64,000 nucleotides of DNA from Pedobacter terrae (GTDB lineage Bacteria > Bacteroidota > Bacteroidia > Sphingobacteriales > Sphingobacteriaceae): NCBI RefSeq assembly GCF_900100705.1, contig NZ_FNCH01000004.1:62001-126000 (forward strand), given 5' to 3'. Every line of letters starts with the position of its first letter. Position 1 is the stretch's first letter. The notes below the pieces were generated by a model. It was not told the DNA's origin and searched no databases. It was given only the letters and a program-made list of their open reading frames with translations. Shown one piece after another: positions 9,331 through 16,561 of the stretch. Position numbers and translations under genes: made by a program.

Positions 9331-9370
9331 TCCCCTCCTTTGGAGGGGTGCCCGAAGGGCGGGGTGGTTT
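9331..9370 (+). repeat. Double-hairpin repeat, copy L (between DUF559 and addA)
   Basis: The unit reads TCCCCTCCTTTGGAGGGG, then TGCCCGAAGGGCGGGGTGG. It contains two adjacent hairpins: CCCCTCC-TTT-GGAGGGG with a 7-bp stem and GCCC-GAA-GGGC with a 4-bp stem. It ends 14 nt before the addA start codon. A direct copy (R) lies at 9923-9958 and an inverted copy at 9824-9861. Confidence 0.92.
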
Positions 9371-9390
9371 AATCTCTTTTATTTAATAGT

Positions 9391-9906
9391 TTAGGATAGT
9401 TGAGTTCCATATTCTTTAATAATGTACTCTTCCAAACCCATCATTACAAAATCCATTTGTTTCATGACGTCATCAACTGTAATCCTATATATTTTTAATC
9501 CCAATGAGATTAAATACTCTTCTCTTCGTTTATCATAAGCCTGTTTATCATCATGACTGCTGCCATCAATTTCAATTACTAAACCAAGTTGCTTGATGTA
9601 AAAATCAACGATATAATTTCCAATTATACGCTGCCTGTCAAAATCTATTTTATGAAATTGCTTTTTGGTTACCTGCATCCAAAATAATACTTCAGGTAAA
9701 TTCCCTGCCTGACGTAGGGCTTTTGCCCTTTCTTTTAGTCGAGGTTGATAAGGCAACCTGATTATTGGTACTGGCTTTAGCGTTGTTCCATTGATTATAA
9801 TATCTTTTTGTAACGTCTCTTTCAACACCCCGTCCTGCGGACACCCCTTTGGTAGAGGGGAATGCTGGGCGCCTAAGTCGGCAGGAGTGTTATTTATATT
9901 ATACAT
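9391..9906 (-). CDS. DUF559 (Vsr-like) endonuclease-domain protein
   Basis: A 171-residue protein whose core (about residues 55-163) is a DUF559 domain of the very-short-patch-repair/PD-(D/E)XK-like type. E72 in PEVLFW, D101 in IVDFYI, E112 and D114 in LVIEIDGSSH and H118 are the likely catalytic or metal residues, and the GLKIYRITVDDV strand follows. The first 50 residues are not conserved domain sequence: SPLPKGCPQDGVL is the translation of an inverted copy of the repeat that also flanks the gene. The ATG at 9904-9906 follows repeat copy R by 16 nt. An internal start could skip the repeat-coded part, although no good in-frame ATG is seen before the domain. The biochemical role is unknown. 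Confidence 0.88.
   Translation of the reverse strand: MYNINNTPADLGAQHSPLPKGCPQDGVLKETLQKDIIINGTTLKPVPIIRLPYQPRLKERAKALRQAGNLPEVLFWMQVTKKQFHKIDFDRQRIIGNYIVDFYIKQLGLVIEIDGSSHDDKQAYDKRREEYLISLGLKIYRITVDDVMKQMDFVMMGLEEYIIKEYGTQLS
9824..9861 (-). repeat. Double-hairpin repeat, inverted copy inside the DUF559 gene
   Basis: Read on the minus strand this is TCCCCTCTACCAAAGGGG followed by TGTCCGCAGGACGGGGTG, a variant of the unit at 9331-9370. Both stems are kept although bases differ: the second hairpin is GTCC-GCA-GGAC where copy L has GCCC-GAA-GGGC. This is a paired change that preserves the fold. It is translated as part of the DUF559 N-terminus. Confidence 0.88.
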
Positions 9907-9922
9907 GTTTTTGCTTTGGGTT

Positions 9923-9958
9923 ATTCCTCTCCTTTGAAGGGGTGCCCGTGGGCGGTTA
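9923..9958 (+). repeat. Double-hairpin repeat, copy R (upstream of DUF559)
   Basis: The unit reads ATTCCTCTCCTTTGAAGGGG, then TGCCCGTGGGCGG, in the same direction as copy L. The first stem has one mismatch and the second (GCCC-GT-GGGC) is intact. It ends 16 nt before the DUF559 start codon, mirroring the placement of copy L before addA. Confidence 0.85.
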
Positions 9959-10040
9959 TTGTTATATCTAATTATTGTTCTACCCTAACTTACAACAATT
10001 TAAAATTTTTCCGAAATCATGATATCAACAATGCACTTGT

Positions 10041-10832
10041 TTACGGTTTTTTCTTCTTTTTAGCTAATGTTTTATGGCTGATCCTTGCAGGACGTTCGGC
10101 CATCTCAATAGGGAGGCCAAGTAAATCGCGGATTACAACGGATGCACATGCACCACCAAATGCTGCCGGCAGATAAGAAACCGTACCATACGCAGAGCGT
10201 TTGAAGTTGCTCCCATCAGTCATGATCATGGAATTTTTATCCATTTCTTCGGTGGAAAAAACTGCTTTTATTTTTGCCGCATTGGCAAGTTTATTCAGCC
10301 GCTTACGCACATAACTGGCAAAAACACATTGATAGGTATCAGGCAGTAGGGTAATTCTTAAGCGAGTAGGATCCATTTTACCACCAGCTCCCATTGAACT
10401 TACAATAGGAATATTTTTTTCTAATGCCGTTCCTAACAAAGTAATTTTAGGCATTACACTATCAATGCAATCCATAATATAATCGAAATCGGCCTCTAAA
10501 ATTTCCCTGCATTTCTCTGGCGTAAGAAAGGTATTTACTACGTGCAGTTTTAATTCGGGATTTATAGACAATAAACGTTCTTGCATTATTGCAGCCTTGC
10601 TAACACCATGATTAGTGGCCAAAGCAGGTAGCTGCCTGTTCCGGTTGGTCGGGTCAACCACATCACCATCAACAATGGTCATTTCTCCAATTCCTGAACG
10701 GCAGATAAATTCAGCGGCAAAAGAACCTACGCCGCCCAAACCGATCACGAGAACATGTTTCGATTGAAGTTTTTCTATTCCATCATTACCTACAAGCAGG
10801 GCAGAGCGCGAAAGCCAGCTAACATCAGACAT
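10041..10832 (-). CDS. tcdA: tRNA threonylcarbamoyladenosine dehydratase (TcdA/CsdL family)
   Basis: A 263-residue ThiF/E1-like enzyme that uses ATP to cyclise N6-threonylcarbamoyladenosine at tRNA position 37. The adenylate-binding motif GLGGVGSFAAE is at residues 31-41, followed by ELTIVD-like MTIVDGDVVDPTNRNRQ, where the Asp and the Arg/Asn residues contact ATP. The segment DFDYIMDCIDSVMPKITLL and SSMGAGGKMDPTRL match TcdA rather than ThiF or MoeB. The C-terminus is a lysine tail (KKKKKP). Start ATG at 10830-10832. It stands alone, next to the DUF559 repeat module. Confidence 0.9.
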   Translation of the reverse strand: MSDVSWLSRSALLVGNDGIEKLQSKHVLVIGLGGVGSFAAEFICRSGIGEMTIVDGDVVDPTNRNRQLPALATNHGVSKAAIMQERLLSINPELKLHVVNTFLTPEKCREILEADFDYIMDCIDSVMPKITLLGTALEKNIPIVSSMGAGGKMDPTRLRITLLPDTYQCVFASYVRKRLNKLANAAKIKAVFSTEEMDKNSMIMTDGSNFKRSAYGTVSYLPAAFGGACASVVIRDLLGLPIEMAERPARISHKTLAKKKKKP

Positions 10833-10879
10833 ATTTTTGTATTTAGCTGTATTCTTCCGACAGGCTCAGAATGACAGCG

Positions 10880-11536
10880 CTATATTAAATTTAGTTTATT
10901 CCAGTCGGTAAAAATACGTGCTTTAAGTTCATCTACAGTACATTTTTTTAAAATGGCCGCCGCCTGGTAAATTTCCTCAATTGAAATATCAGCATCATCC
11001 GTTTCCAGGAAAAAATTATGGGTACTTTGAATCAGTTTTGTTGCGCCAGCATTTTCCTTCAAGGTAGTCAAACCAAAAGAAAGTAAAAAACCTTTATCCA
11101 ACAGTTGCTTGCCTAATTCTTCATTTTTATTAAAGCCGTGAATGATCATGGGCACTTTAACTTTTAACCGATCTTTAATCGCTATTAATTCAGCAAAACA
11201 TTTAACGCAATGTAAAATCAAAGGTTTATTAATCCTTTCTGCCAATTCGATCTGTTTTTCTAAAATGATAATCTGATTCTCCAGATTGTCGCCCCTCAGA
11301 CGATCTAAGCCGCATTCGCCAATCAGTTTTACATTTGTTTGATTGGCCACGACACTAAGATACTTCATCTGCTGGTCGAGATGATCAATTTTGGCAAACC
11401 AGGGATGCAGCCCAACAGAAATCGGCTTGGTTTTAGGCATGGCCAAAAAGATATCACTGGTTAATGACAAACTTTGAATACTGGTTACGCCAGGTTGGGT
11501 GGAAACTTTATGGGTATGTATATCTAGGAAATCCAT
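10880..11536 (-). CDS. TatD family metal-dependent hydrolase
   Basis: A 218-residue TIM-barrel hydrolase of the TatD family, usually DNases or amidohydrolase-like enzymes. I choose the ATG 11534-11536 (MDFLDIHTHK), since upstream codons are encoded by a heptamer repeat and do not resemble the family. DIHTH gives the first metal ligands, VGLHPWF the second strand, LIGECGLDRLRG the Glu ligand, LHCVKCFAEL and IIHGFNKNEELGKQL the His ligands, and FLETDDADI the final Asp. The protein is shorter than typical TatD (about 260). It lies just upstream of tcdA on the same strand (47 nt gap) and may be co-transcribed. Confidence 0.87.
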   Translation of the reverse strand: MDFLDIHTHKVSTQPGVTSIQSLSLTSDIFLAMPKTKPISVGLHPWFAKIDHLDQQMKYLSVVANQTNVKLIGECGLDRLRGDNLENQIIILEKQIELAERINKPLILHCVKCFAELIAIKDRLKVKVPMIIHGFNKNEELGKQLLDKGFLLSFGLTTLKENAGATKLIQSTHNFFLETDDADISIEEIYQAAAILKKCTVDELKARIFTDWNKLNLI

Positions 11537-11629
11537 TTCTATACAAAGATAGTTAAATGTAAAATGGCGATGTGAAAGGGCAATGGAAAATAGAATTGGG
11601 TTTAAACCTTTTATAAAAAAGCAAGTTTC

Positions 11630-11678
11630 ACCAATGACCAATGACCAATGACCAATGACCAATAACCAATGACCAATG
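11630..11678. repeat. Heptanucleotide tandem repeat (ACCAATG x7)
   Basis: Seven head-to-tail copies of the 7-bp unit ACCAATG, with one copy reading ACCAATA, between the divergent TatD and thioredoxin genes. Degenerate copies of the same unit occur at 43487-43529, and other heptamer units occur at 16530-16560 and 20141-20330. The sequence is non-coding. Confidence 0.92.
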
Positions 11679-11734
11679 AATGTTTCTGCTCTGTAAAGAA
11701 TTTGCTAATTATCTACAATATTACTAGACTTTAT

Positions 11735-11742
11735 TACATTTG
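11735..11742 (+). promoter_or_regulatory. Candidate -7 element (TACATTTG) for thioredoxin-like gene
   Basis: TACATTTG matches the Bacteroidetes -7 consensus TAnnTTTG and lies 21 nt before the ATG at 11764, which predicts a short leader. No good TTTG -33 element is seen at the usual spacing. Confidence 0.45.
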
Positions 11743-11763
11743 CTTTGTCATTATTACAAAATC

Positions 11764-12297
11764 ATGAAAAGATTAACCATTCTGTTCACAGCCATATTAA
11801 TTTCAACTGCGGCATTTAGCCAGGCAAAAAAAGAAGGTGTTCATATTTATAACCCACAAGCTGATGCCAAGGCAGAAATTGCTGTTGCTGTAGCAAAGGC
11901 AGCTAAAGAAAATAAGCATGTTTTATTGCAGGTTGGGGGTAACTGGTGTACCTGGTGTATTGCTTTCCACAATTTGGTTGATAGCACGGCCACTTTAAAG
12001 AAATACATCAACGATAATTTTGAAACCGTTTTGGTTAATTATAGTCCTGAAAATAAAAACGAAAGCGTTTTGGCCAGTTTAGGCTATCCTCAACGCTTCG
12101 GCTTTCCTGTGTTTTTAGTTTTGGACGGAAAAGGCAAAGTATTGCACATCGAAAATTCGTCTTATTTAGAAACAGAAGAAGTTGGCGCTAACGGTAAAAG
12201 GAAAGTGGGACATGACGTAAAGAAAATCACCTCATTTTTAAAAGGTTGGAATACCACCGCGGTAAATCCTGAAACTTATCAGCCGAAAACTAAATAA
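11764..12297 (+). CDS. Secreted thioredoxin-family protein
   Basis: A 177-residue periplasmic thioredoxin-fold protein. The signal peptide is MKRLTILFTAILISTAAFSQ, with cleavage expected after FSQ, and this decides the ATG at 11764 over an upstream TTG. The active site is WCTWC (C62, C65) within QVGGNWCTWCIAFHNLV, resembling thioredoxin_7/DUF255-type domains that reduce or rearrange disulfides. FPVFLVLDGKGKVLH supplies the cis-proline region. The partner protein is unknown. The gene stands alone and ends before a strong bidirectional terminator. Confidence 0.88.
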   Translation: MKRLTILFTAILISTAAFSQAKKEGVHIYNPQADAKAEIAVAVAKAAKENKHVLLQVGGNWCTWCIAFHNLVDSTATLKKYINDNFETVLVNYSPENKNESVLASLGYPQRFGFPVFLVLDGKGKVLHIENSSYLETEEVGANGKRKVGHDVKKITSFLKGWNTTAVNPETYQPKTK

Positions 12298-12347
12298 GAT
12301 AGAGGGTGGAAGGTTTAAGGCGTAAGATAAAACGAGGCGACCTAAAC

Positions 12348-12391
12348 AAAAAAAAGCCGTTCGGATTTTCACATCCGAACGGCTTTTTTTT
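12348..12391. terminator. Bidirectional intrinsic terminator
   Basis: A perfect 11-bp stem GCCGTTCGGAT / ATCCGAACGGC (12356-12366 with 12373-12383) around a 6-nt loop, with eight A before and eight T after. It can end the thioredoxin transcript on the plus strand and the small acidic gene on the minus strand; its T run overlaps the stop codon of the latter. Confidence 0.93.
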
Positions 12392-12599
12392 AATCTTCTA
12401 GCTCATCTTCGTCTACCTCGTCATCGAGGTTTAACTCATAAGAGGCTCTTGAAGCTTCATCGGCTTGTTCAAGCAGATCTTTATCATGTTCAATACTGGT
12501 ATCGTCACCACTAATTTCGTTGATATTTTCTACATCGTCCTCTCTGCGTAAAGCATCGTTCGGATCGTTTGAATAATTGTCGTCTTCTGGATCTATCAT
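12390..12599 (-). CDS. Small acidic hypothetical protein
   Basis: A 69-residue, very acidic protein (MIDPEDDNYSNDPNDAL start, LDDEVDEDELED end) with no signal peptide, membrane segment or cysteine. Almost a third of the residues are Asp or Glu. I do not recognise a domain. It looks real because it starts at an ATG (12597-12599), has a biased but protein-like composition and shares a terminator with the convergent thioredoxin gene. Similar short acidic proteins are common in Sphingobacteria. Function unknown. Confidence 0.7.
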   Translation of the reverse strand: MIDPEDDNYSNDPNDALRREDDVENINEISGDDTSIEHDKDLLEQADEASRASYELNLDDEVDEDELED

Positions 12600-12775
12600 A
12601 ACATTAAGGTTTTATGATTAGATAATCGTTTTGAAGGCGAAATTGTTTTTGAGAAAGCTGAAAAACCAAAGAAAAGTATATTCCTTACAAATTTGCCTTC
12701 TTGGAAACATGTCTATTCTTCTAAAGATTCTTCACTATGCTCAGAATGAAAAAATATCTTCCCGCTAGCGTAGAG

Positions 12776-14476
12776 CTACAGTCCATCACCAAATTTATAA
12801 AACGGAGCTACACTTACTGGTAACTTACCGGTTGGTACCAACCGGTTATTAATTACAGCAGCAGCGGAAATTTGCATAAAATCTTCTTTTTGATACGCTA
12901 CCAATAAACCTTTGCTATTTTCTAATCCCGATAAGGTAGACAAATTATATGGATTTGCAAATAAGGCAAAAACAGCATTCTTAGTGGATAACTCTTTAAT
13001 AAAATTCTTCACACCTGCATTCAGCGGCATGTTATTGGCCGGTCTTGATCTGCTATCATGGATGCCTACAATTACCTGGTCAAATGCGCTGATTTCACGT
13101 GCTATATTTGAAATTTGTGTGGCACTTGCATCTTTATCCAATACATAATAAACAGAGTTGTAATAACCTTTCGAGATTTCTTTTTGGAAAGTGGTTACCG
13201 AAGATACGCCAATACTGATTATTGCTGTTCTTCTGATCGGTATAAGACGTTTAATATGATCTTTACCCTTGAGCAAAGTTACCGATGCATTGGCTAACTC
13301 CTGCACTAACGCATTGCTGGCGTTGCGGTTAACGCCGGCAATAATACCTTTGGTAACAATGGTATCGCGCCTGGCCAGGCCGGCCCAATACTTTGCGGTT
13401 AATATTTTACGCACGCTTTGGTCAATCTCAGCCATGCTTACCCGATTATTTCTTACCGCTTTACGCACCAGTTTAATGGCTCTATCGCTGTTTTCTGAAA
13501 GTTCGATAATATCGTTACCTGCAATAATCCCCATCAAATCAGCTTCGCCATTTTTAAAGTATTTTACCACACCTTTCATATCCATTGCATCCGAAATAAT
13601 CAGCCCTTTAAAGCCTAATTTCTGCTTTAAAATACCGGTTACAATTGGCTTGGAAAGTGTTGAAGGTAAATTTGGGGTATTATCTAACGAAGGAATATTC
13701 ATGTGCGCAATCATCACCCCAGATGCGTCTTGCTTAATCAATTCTTTGAATGGATACATTTCTAAAGTGTCCAAACGTGTAGCAGAGAAAGTAAGCTGTG
13801 GCAAATCGTAATGGGAATCTACATCGGTATCGCCATGACCAGGAAAGTGTTTCAGAGTAGTTAATAAACCACCATCTTGCATGCCTTTCATATAGGATGC
13901 AACTTTATTGGCCACATTATATTTATTTTCGCCAAACGAACGATAGTTGATTACCGGGTTTTTCGGATTATTGTTAATATCCGCATCAGGAGCCAGGTTC
14001 ATCTGCATCCCCATCCGTTTGTAATCTTTAGCCACTTCCAAACCCATTTTATACAATAACTCCTTGTTTTGGATGGCGCCCAGGGTCATTTGGTAGGGAT
14101 AAGAAATGGTACTGTCTAAACGCATGCCCAAACCCCATTCTCCATCGTTAGCCACAATAAGTGGTACCCGGCTCAGTTTCTGATAGGCATTGGTGGCTAA
14201 AACCTGTCGGCCAGGGCCACCCTGAAAAAAAATCACTCCGCCCAATTGTTCTTTTTTAATCACCTCGCCAACCGAATCGGTATATTTTTTACCAAGATTG
14301 GTATGTGCCCTAACAAAGAACATCTGCGCAATACGCTCTCTACGGTTTAATTTATTAAAAACCGAATCGACCCATTTGGGTTGATTGGCTAACATTTCTA
14401 AATAGGATTTTTGTTGTGCGCTGCCAGAAAATGCAGTTCCACATAGGGAAATGAGTATAAAAAGATTTTTTTTCAC
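12776..14476 (-). CDS. Secreted glycoside hydrolase family 3 (beta-N-acetylhexosaminidase-like)
   Basis: A 566-residue exported GH3 enzyme. The signal peptide is MKKNLFILISLCGTAFSGSA, and the start is a GTG at 14474-14476, because an in-frame stop lies directly upstream and no ATG precedes the signal sequence. The NagZ-type loop KHFPGHGDTDVDSH (about residue 210) carries the catalytic His/Asp pair, and LIISDAMDMKGV carries the nucleophile Asp. It probably removes N-acetylglucosamine from peptidoglycan fragments or glycans in the periplasm. A GH3 C-terminal-like region follows, but no beta-lactamase domain, which many Bacteroidota homologues add. Monocistronic. Confidence 0.9.
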   Translation of the reverse strand: MKKNLFILISLCGTAFSGSAQQKSYLEMLANQPKWVDSVFNKLNRRERIAQMFFVRAHTNLGKKYTDSVGEVIKKEQLGGVIFFQGGPGRQVLATNAYQKLSRVPLIVANDGEWGLGMRLDSTISYPYQMTLGAIQNKELLYKMGLEVAKDYKRMGMQMNLAPDADINNNPKNPVINYRSFGENKYNVANKVASYMKGMQDGGLLTTLKHFPGHGDTDVDSHYDLPQLTFSATRLDTLEMYPFKELIKQDASGVMIAHMNIPSLDNTPNLPSTLSKPIVTGILKQKLGFKGLIISDAMDMKGVVKYFKNGEADLMGIIAGNDIIELSENSDRAIKLVRKAVRNNRVSMAEIDQSVRKILTAKYWAGLARRDTIVTKGIIAGVNRNASNALVQELANASVTLLKGKDHIKRLIPIRRTAIISIGVSSVTTFQKEISKGYYNSVYYVLDKDASATQISNIAREISAFDQVIVGIHDSRSRPANNMPLNAGVKNFIKELSTKNAVFALFANPYNLSTLSGLENSKGLLVAYQKEDFMQISAAAVINNRLVPTGKLPVSVAPFYKFGDGL

Positions 14477-14583
14477 TTGTTTTTATTGTATCAGGTCTGC
14501 TAAATTAATAAACCAAAGCCGTATTAAACAAAAACCCGTCCAAGTAATCGATTTAATACGCTAAGTTTTAAAAAAATTGCAAA

Positions 14584-15159
14584 TTAAGCTCGATACATCC
14601 CTTTGCCTTCAATAAAGTCAATTACTTTATCAGGCAGAAAAAACTGAACATTTTTTTTCTCTTTAATAGCCTTACGTATAAAAGTGGAGGATATTTCCAT
14701 TAAAGGGGTATTGGTAAAAGTAACTGCGGGATGATTTTTCCATTCGCTCACATTTGCTCCAGGACGGGGATACACATAAATCTGATAGTTTTTTAGCAGC
14801 ACCTCGTAGTTCTTCCATTTTTTAAAAGAAACCAGGTTATCAGCGCCCATGATCAGTACAAATTCCTTTTCAGGATATTTTTCATGCAGATAGGTTAGCG
14901 TATCAATGGTATAGGAAGGCTGCGGCAATGCAAATTCAATATCACTCACGCGGATATGTTCTGCATTTTCGGTAGCCAGTTTCGCCATTTCCAAACGATC
15001 GTACATATTAGTTAAACCGCTTTTATCTTTTAAAGGATTGTGTGGAGAAACCACTAGCCATACTTCATCCAGTTCGGTATGGTTGGCCATATAATTGGCA
15101 ATAATTAAATGCCCTGTATGGATGGGGTTATATGAACCGAAGAAAAGACCAGTTTTCAT
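14584..15159 (-). CDS. nadD: Nicotinate-nucleotide adenylyltransferase
   Basis: A 191-residue nucleotidyltransferase that adenylates nicotinate mononucleotide in NAD synthesis. FFGSYNPIHTGHLIIANY (residues 6-23) contains the HxGH-type ATP motif, VSPHNPLKDK is the substrate loop, FVLIMGADNLVSFKKW the central domain and ISSTFIRKAI the second ATP motif. Start ATG 15157-15159. In Bacteroidota nadD normally follows yicC and gmk; here a toxin-antitoxin pair lies between gmk and nadD. Confidence 0.95.
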   Translation of the reverse strand: MKTGLFFGSYNPIHTGHLIIANYMANHTELDEVWLVVSPHNPLKDKSGLTNMYDRLEMAKLATENAEHIRVSDIEFALPQPSYTIDTLTYLHEKYPEKEFVLIMGADNLVSFKKWKNYEVLLKNYQIYVYPRPGANVSEWKNHPAVTFTNTPLMEISSTFIRKAIKEKKNVQFFLPDKVIDFIEGKGMYRA

Positions 15160-15301
15160 ATTTGCGGTTTTCAGTATCTGTAATTGTCATTGAAGAAAGG
15201 ATTAAGGAATCCTAAGCAATCTATTTAAAAAGATCGCTTCACCCTTATGCTCTTTTCTCACCGCTATGGTTTTCAATGAAGGATTTATTCATATTATTAA
15301 T

Positions 15302-15685
15302 TTACCAAAGTGTTTTAATCTTATAAAAGCTAAAGTTTTGATCTTTTGTTAAAATAATTAAATTTTCTGAGATGCCTTGAGCAATTAAAATCCGATCAAA
15401 TGGATCACGATGATGAAAATCTAATTCGTTCAGTTTAACAATATGATCGAATGAAATTGGTAATATTTCTATTTGATTCTGATCCAAAAAGTCTAAAATT
15501 CTATTGAAATCTGCATTTAAAGAAAGCTTATGTAGTTTGCATTTTATCGCAATTTCCCATATGCTGGCAATGCTAATAAAACATTGATTTTTTAGATTTT
15601 TGATTTCATCAATTATCTTATATGGCAAAGATGAATCTCCATTTATAAACCAAATAAATGTATGCGTATCTAACAGAAACTGCAT
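15302..15685 (-). CDS. PIN-domain toxin (VapC-like)
   Basis: A 127-residue PIN-domain ribonuclease, the toxin of a type II toxin-antitoxin pair. The acidic metal-binding residues expected of the fold are visible: D6 in LLDTHTFIW, E44 in SIWEIAIK, D94 and D97 in HRDPFDRILIAQ and D115 in LTKDQNF. Its ATG overlaps the stop codon of the antitoxin gene (TAATG), a sign of translational coupling. Targets are unknown; VapC toxins usually cut tRNA or rRNA. Confidence 0.92.
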   Translation of the reverse strand: MQFLLDTHTFIWFINGDSSLPYKIIDEIKNLKNQCFISIASIWEIAIKCKLHKLSLNADFNRILDFLDQNQIEILPISFDHIVKLNELDFHHRDPFDRILIAQGISENLIILTKDQNFSFYKIKTLW

Positions 15686-15888
15686 TACATATAATCTTTA
15701 AATTCTTCTAATGGTTCATCAAAATCGGCAGACATTTTAAAGAAATCTTTGGCATAGCCAAATTGTCTTTCTTTCAGTTTTTTAGCGGCTTTCGATTTTT
15801 TCTTTAGGGATGATACAAAGTCAGACACTTGCTTCTTCAGGTCTGAAGGCAATGAAGATATTTGGCTATATAATTGAATATCAGTCAT
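15685..15888 (-). CDS. Antitoxin of the PIN-toxin pair (DUF2281-like)
   Basis: A 67-residue protein starting at the ATG 15886-15888 (MTDIQLYSQISSLPSDLKKQ). The SLPSDLKKQVSDFVSSL helix resembles DUF2281-type antitoxins. A lysine-rich middle (KKKSKAAKKLKE) precedes an acidic tail (FDEPLEEFKDYM) that would wrap into the toxin. It sits directly before the PIN toxin with a 1-nt overlap, and 35 nt after the gmk stop codon. It probably autoregulates the pair, although no operator is obvious. Confidence 0.82.
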   Translation of the reverse strand: MTDIQLYSQISSLPSDLKKQVSDFVSSLKKKSKAAKKLKERQFGYAKDFFKMSADFDEPLEEFKDYM

Positions 15889-15923
15889 CAATCAAATATA
15901 AAGATTTCTGCGCGCTTAAGAAA

Positions 15924-16493
15924 CTATTTCTTCAAAAAATCCCCAACCAATTGCTCTGCTTCTGTACAGGCGGTAGCCAGATCATAATTTTTTAAGATCA
16001 CATCAAATTTATCTGCATAAAGCAATTCTTTCTCCGCTTTAATAAAACGTTCCTGTAATTTTTCCTGACTATCTGTTCCACGGCCGCTTAAACGTTCTTT
16101 CAAAACATCTAGCGAAGGTGGTTGAACAAAAATAGCTAATGCATCTTCTTCGTATTTTCTTTTTAAACGGATGCCGCCTTCTACATCAATATCGAAAATA
16201 ACATGTTTACCGTCGTTCCAGATACGTTCTATTTCTGAGCGCAAAGTGCCATAAAAAGTTCCATTGTAAACCTCTTCAAACTCTACAAATTCCTGATGGG
16301 CAACTTTGTGTAGAAACTCTTCTTTACTGATGAAATAGTAATCGTTTTCATGTTGTTCATTACCTCTCGACTCGCGTGTTGTGGCAGAAATAGAAAAGCT
16401 CAGTTCAGGAAATTTCTTTAATAAATGATGTACTATGGTGGTTTTACCTGCTCCTGATGGTGCTGAAAATATGATTAATTTGCCCTGTTTCAT
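15924..16493 (-). CDS. gmk: Guanylate kinase
   Basis: A 189-residue guanylate kinase converting GMP to GDP with ATP. The P-loop is FSAPSGAGKTTIVHHLL (residues 9-25), the GMP-binding segments are SATTRESRGNEQHENDYYFIS and EVYNGTFYGT, and VIFDIDVEGG follows. I chose the ATG at 16491-16493 (MKQGKLII), as the six preceding codons add nothing family-like. It follows yicC on the same strand, with a repeat-filled 68-bp gap. Confidence 0.95.
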   Translation of the reverse strand: MKQGKLIIFSAPSGAGKTTIVHHLLKKFPELSFSISATTRESRGNEQHENDYYFISKEEFLHKVAHQEFVEFEEVYNGTFYGTLRSEIERIWNDGKHVIFDIDVEGGIRLKRKYEEDALAIFVQPPSLDVLKERLSGRGTDSQEKLQERFIKAEKELLYADKFDVILKNYDLATACTEAEQLVGDFLKK

Positions 16494-16497
16494 TTTG

Positions 16498-16561
16498 TAA
16501 GCTGAAAGCAAAAAGCTGAAAGACCAAAGCTGCTTTATGCTTTAGTCTTTAGTCTTTCTCC
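16498..16561. repeat. Short degenerate tandem repeats between yicC and gmk
   Basis: This gap contains three AAGCTG words (16499-16534) and the 7-bp unit TTTAGTC twice in tandem (near 16543-16556). It is another heptamer repeat patch of the kind seen at 11630 and 20141. Non-coding. Confidence 0.6.

Noticed and set aside
9916..10176. Plus-strand 86-codon frame starting in repeat copy R
   Set aside because: It is the repeat followed by antisense of tcdA; no domain.
11537..11662. Upstream extension of the TatD reading frame
   Set aside because: The added residues are translated from the ACCAATG heptamer array and do not match the family, which starts at DIHTH.
11630..11678. Short-spaced repeats considered as a CRISPR array
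   Set aside because: The units are contiguous 7-mers with no spacers, and no cas genes are present.
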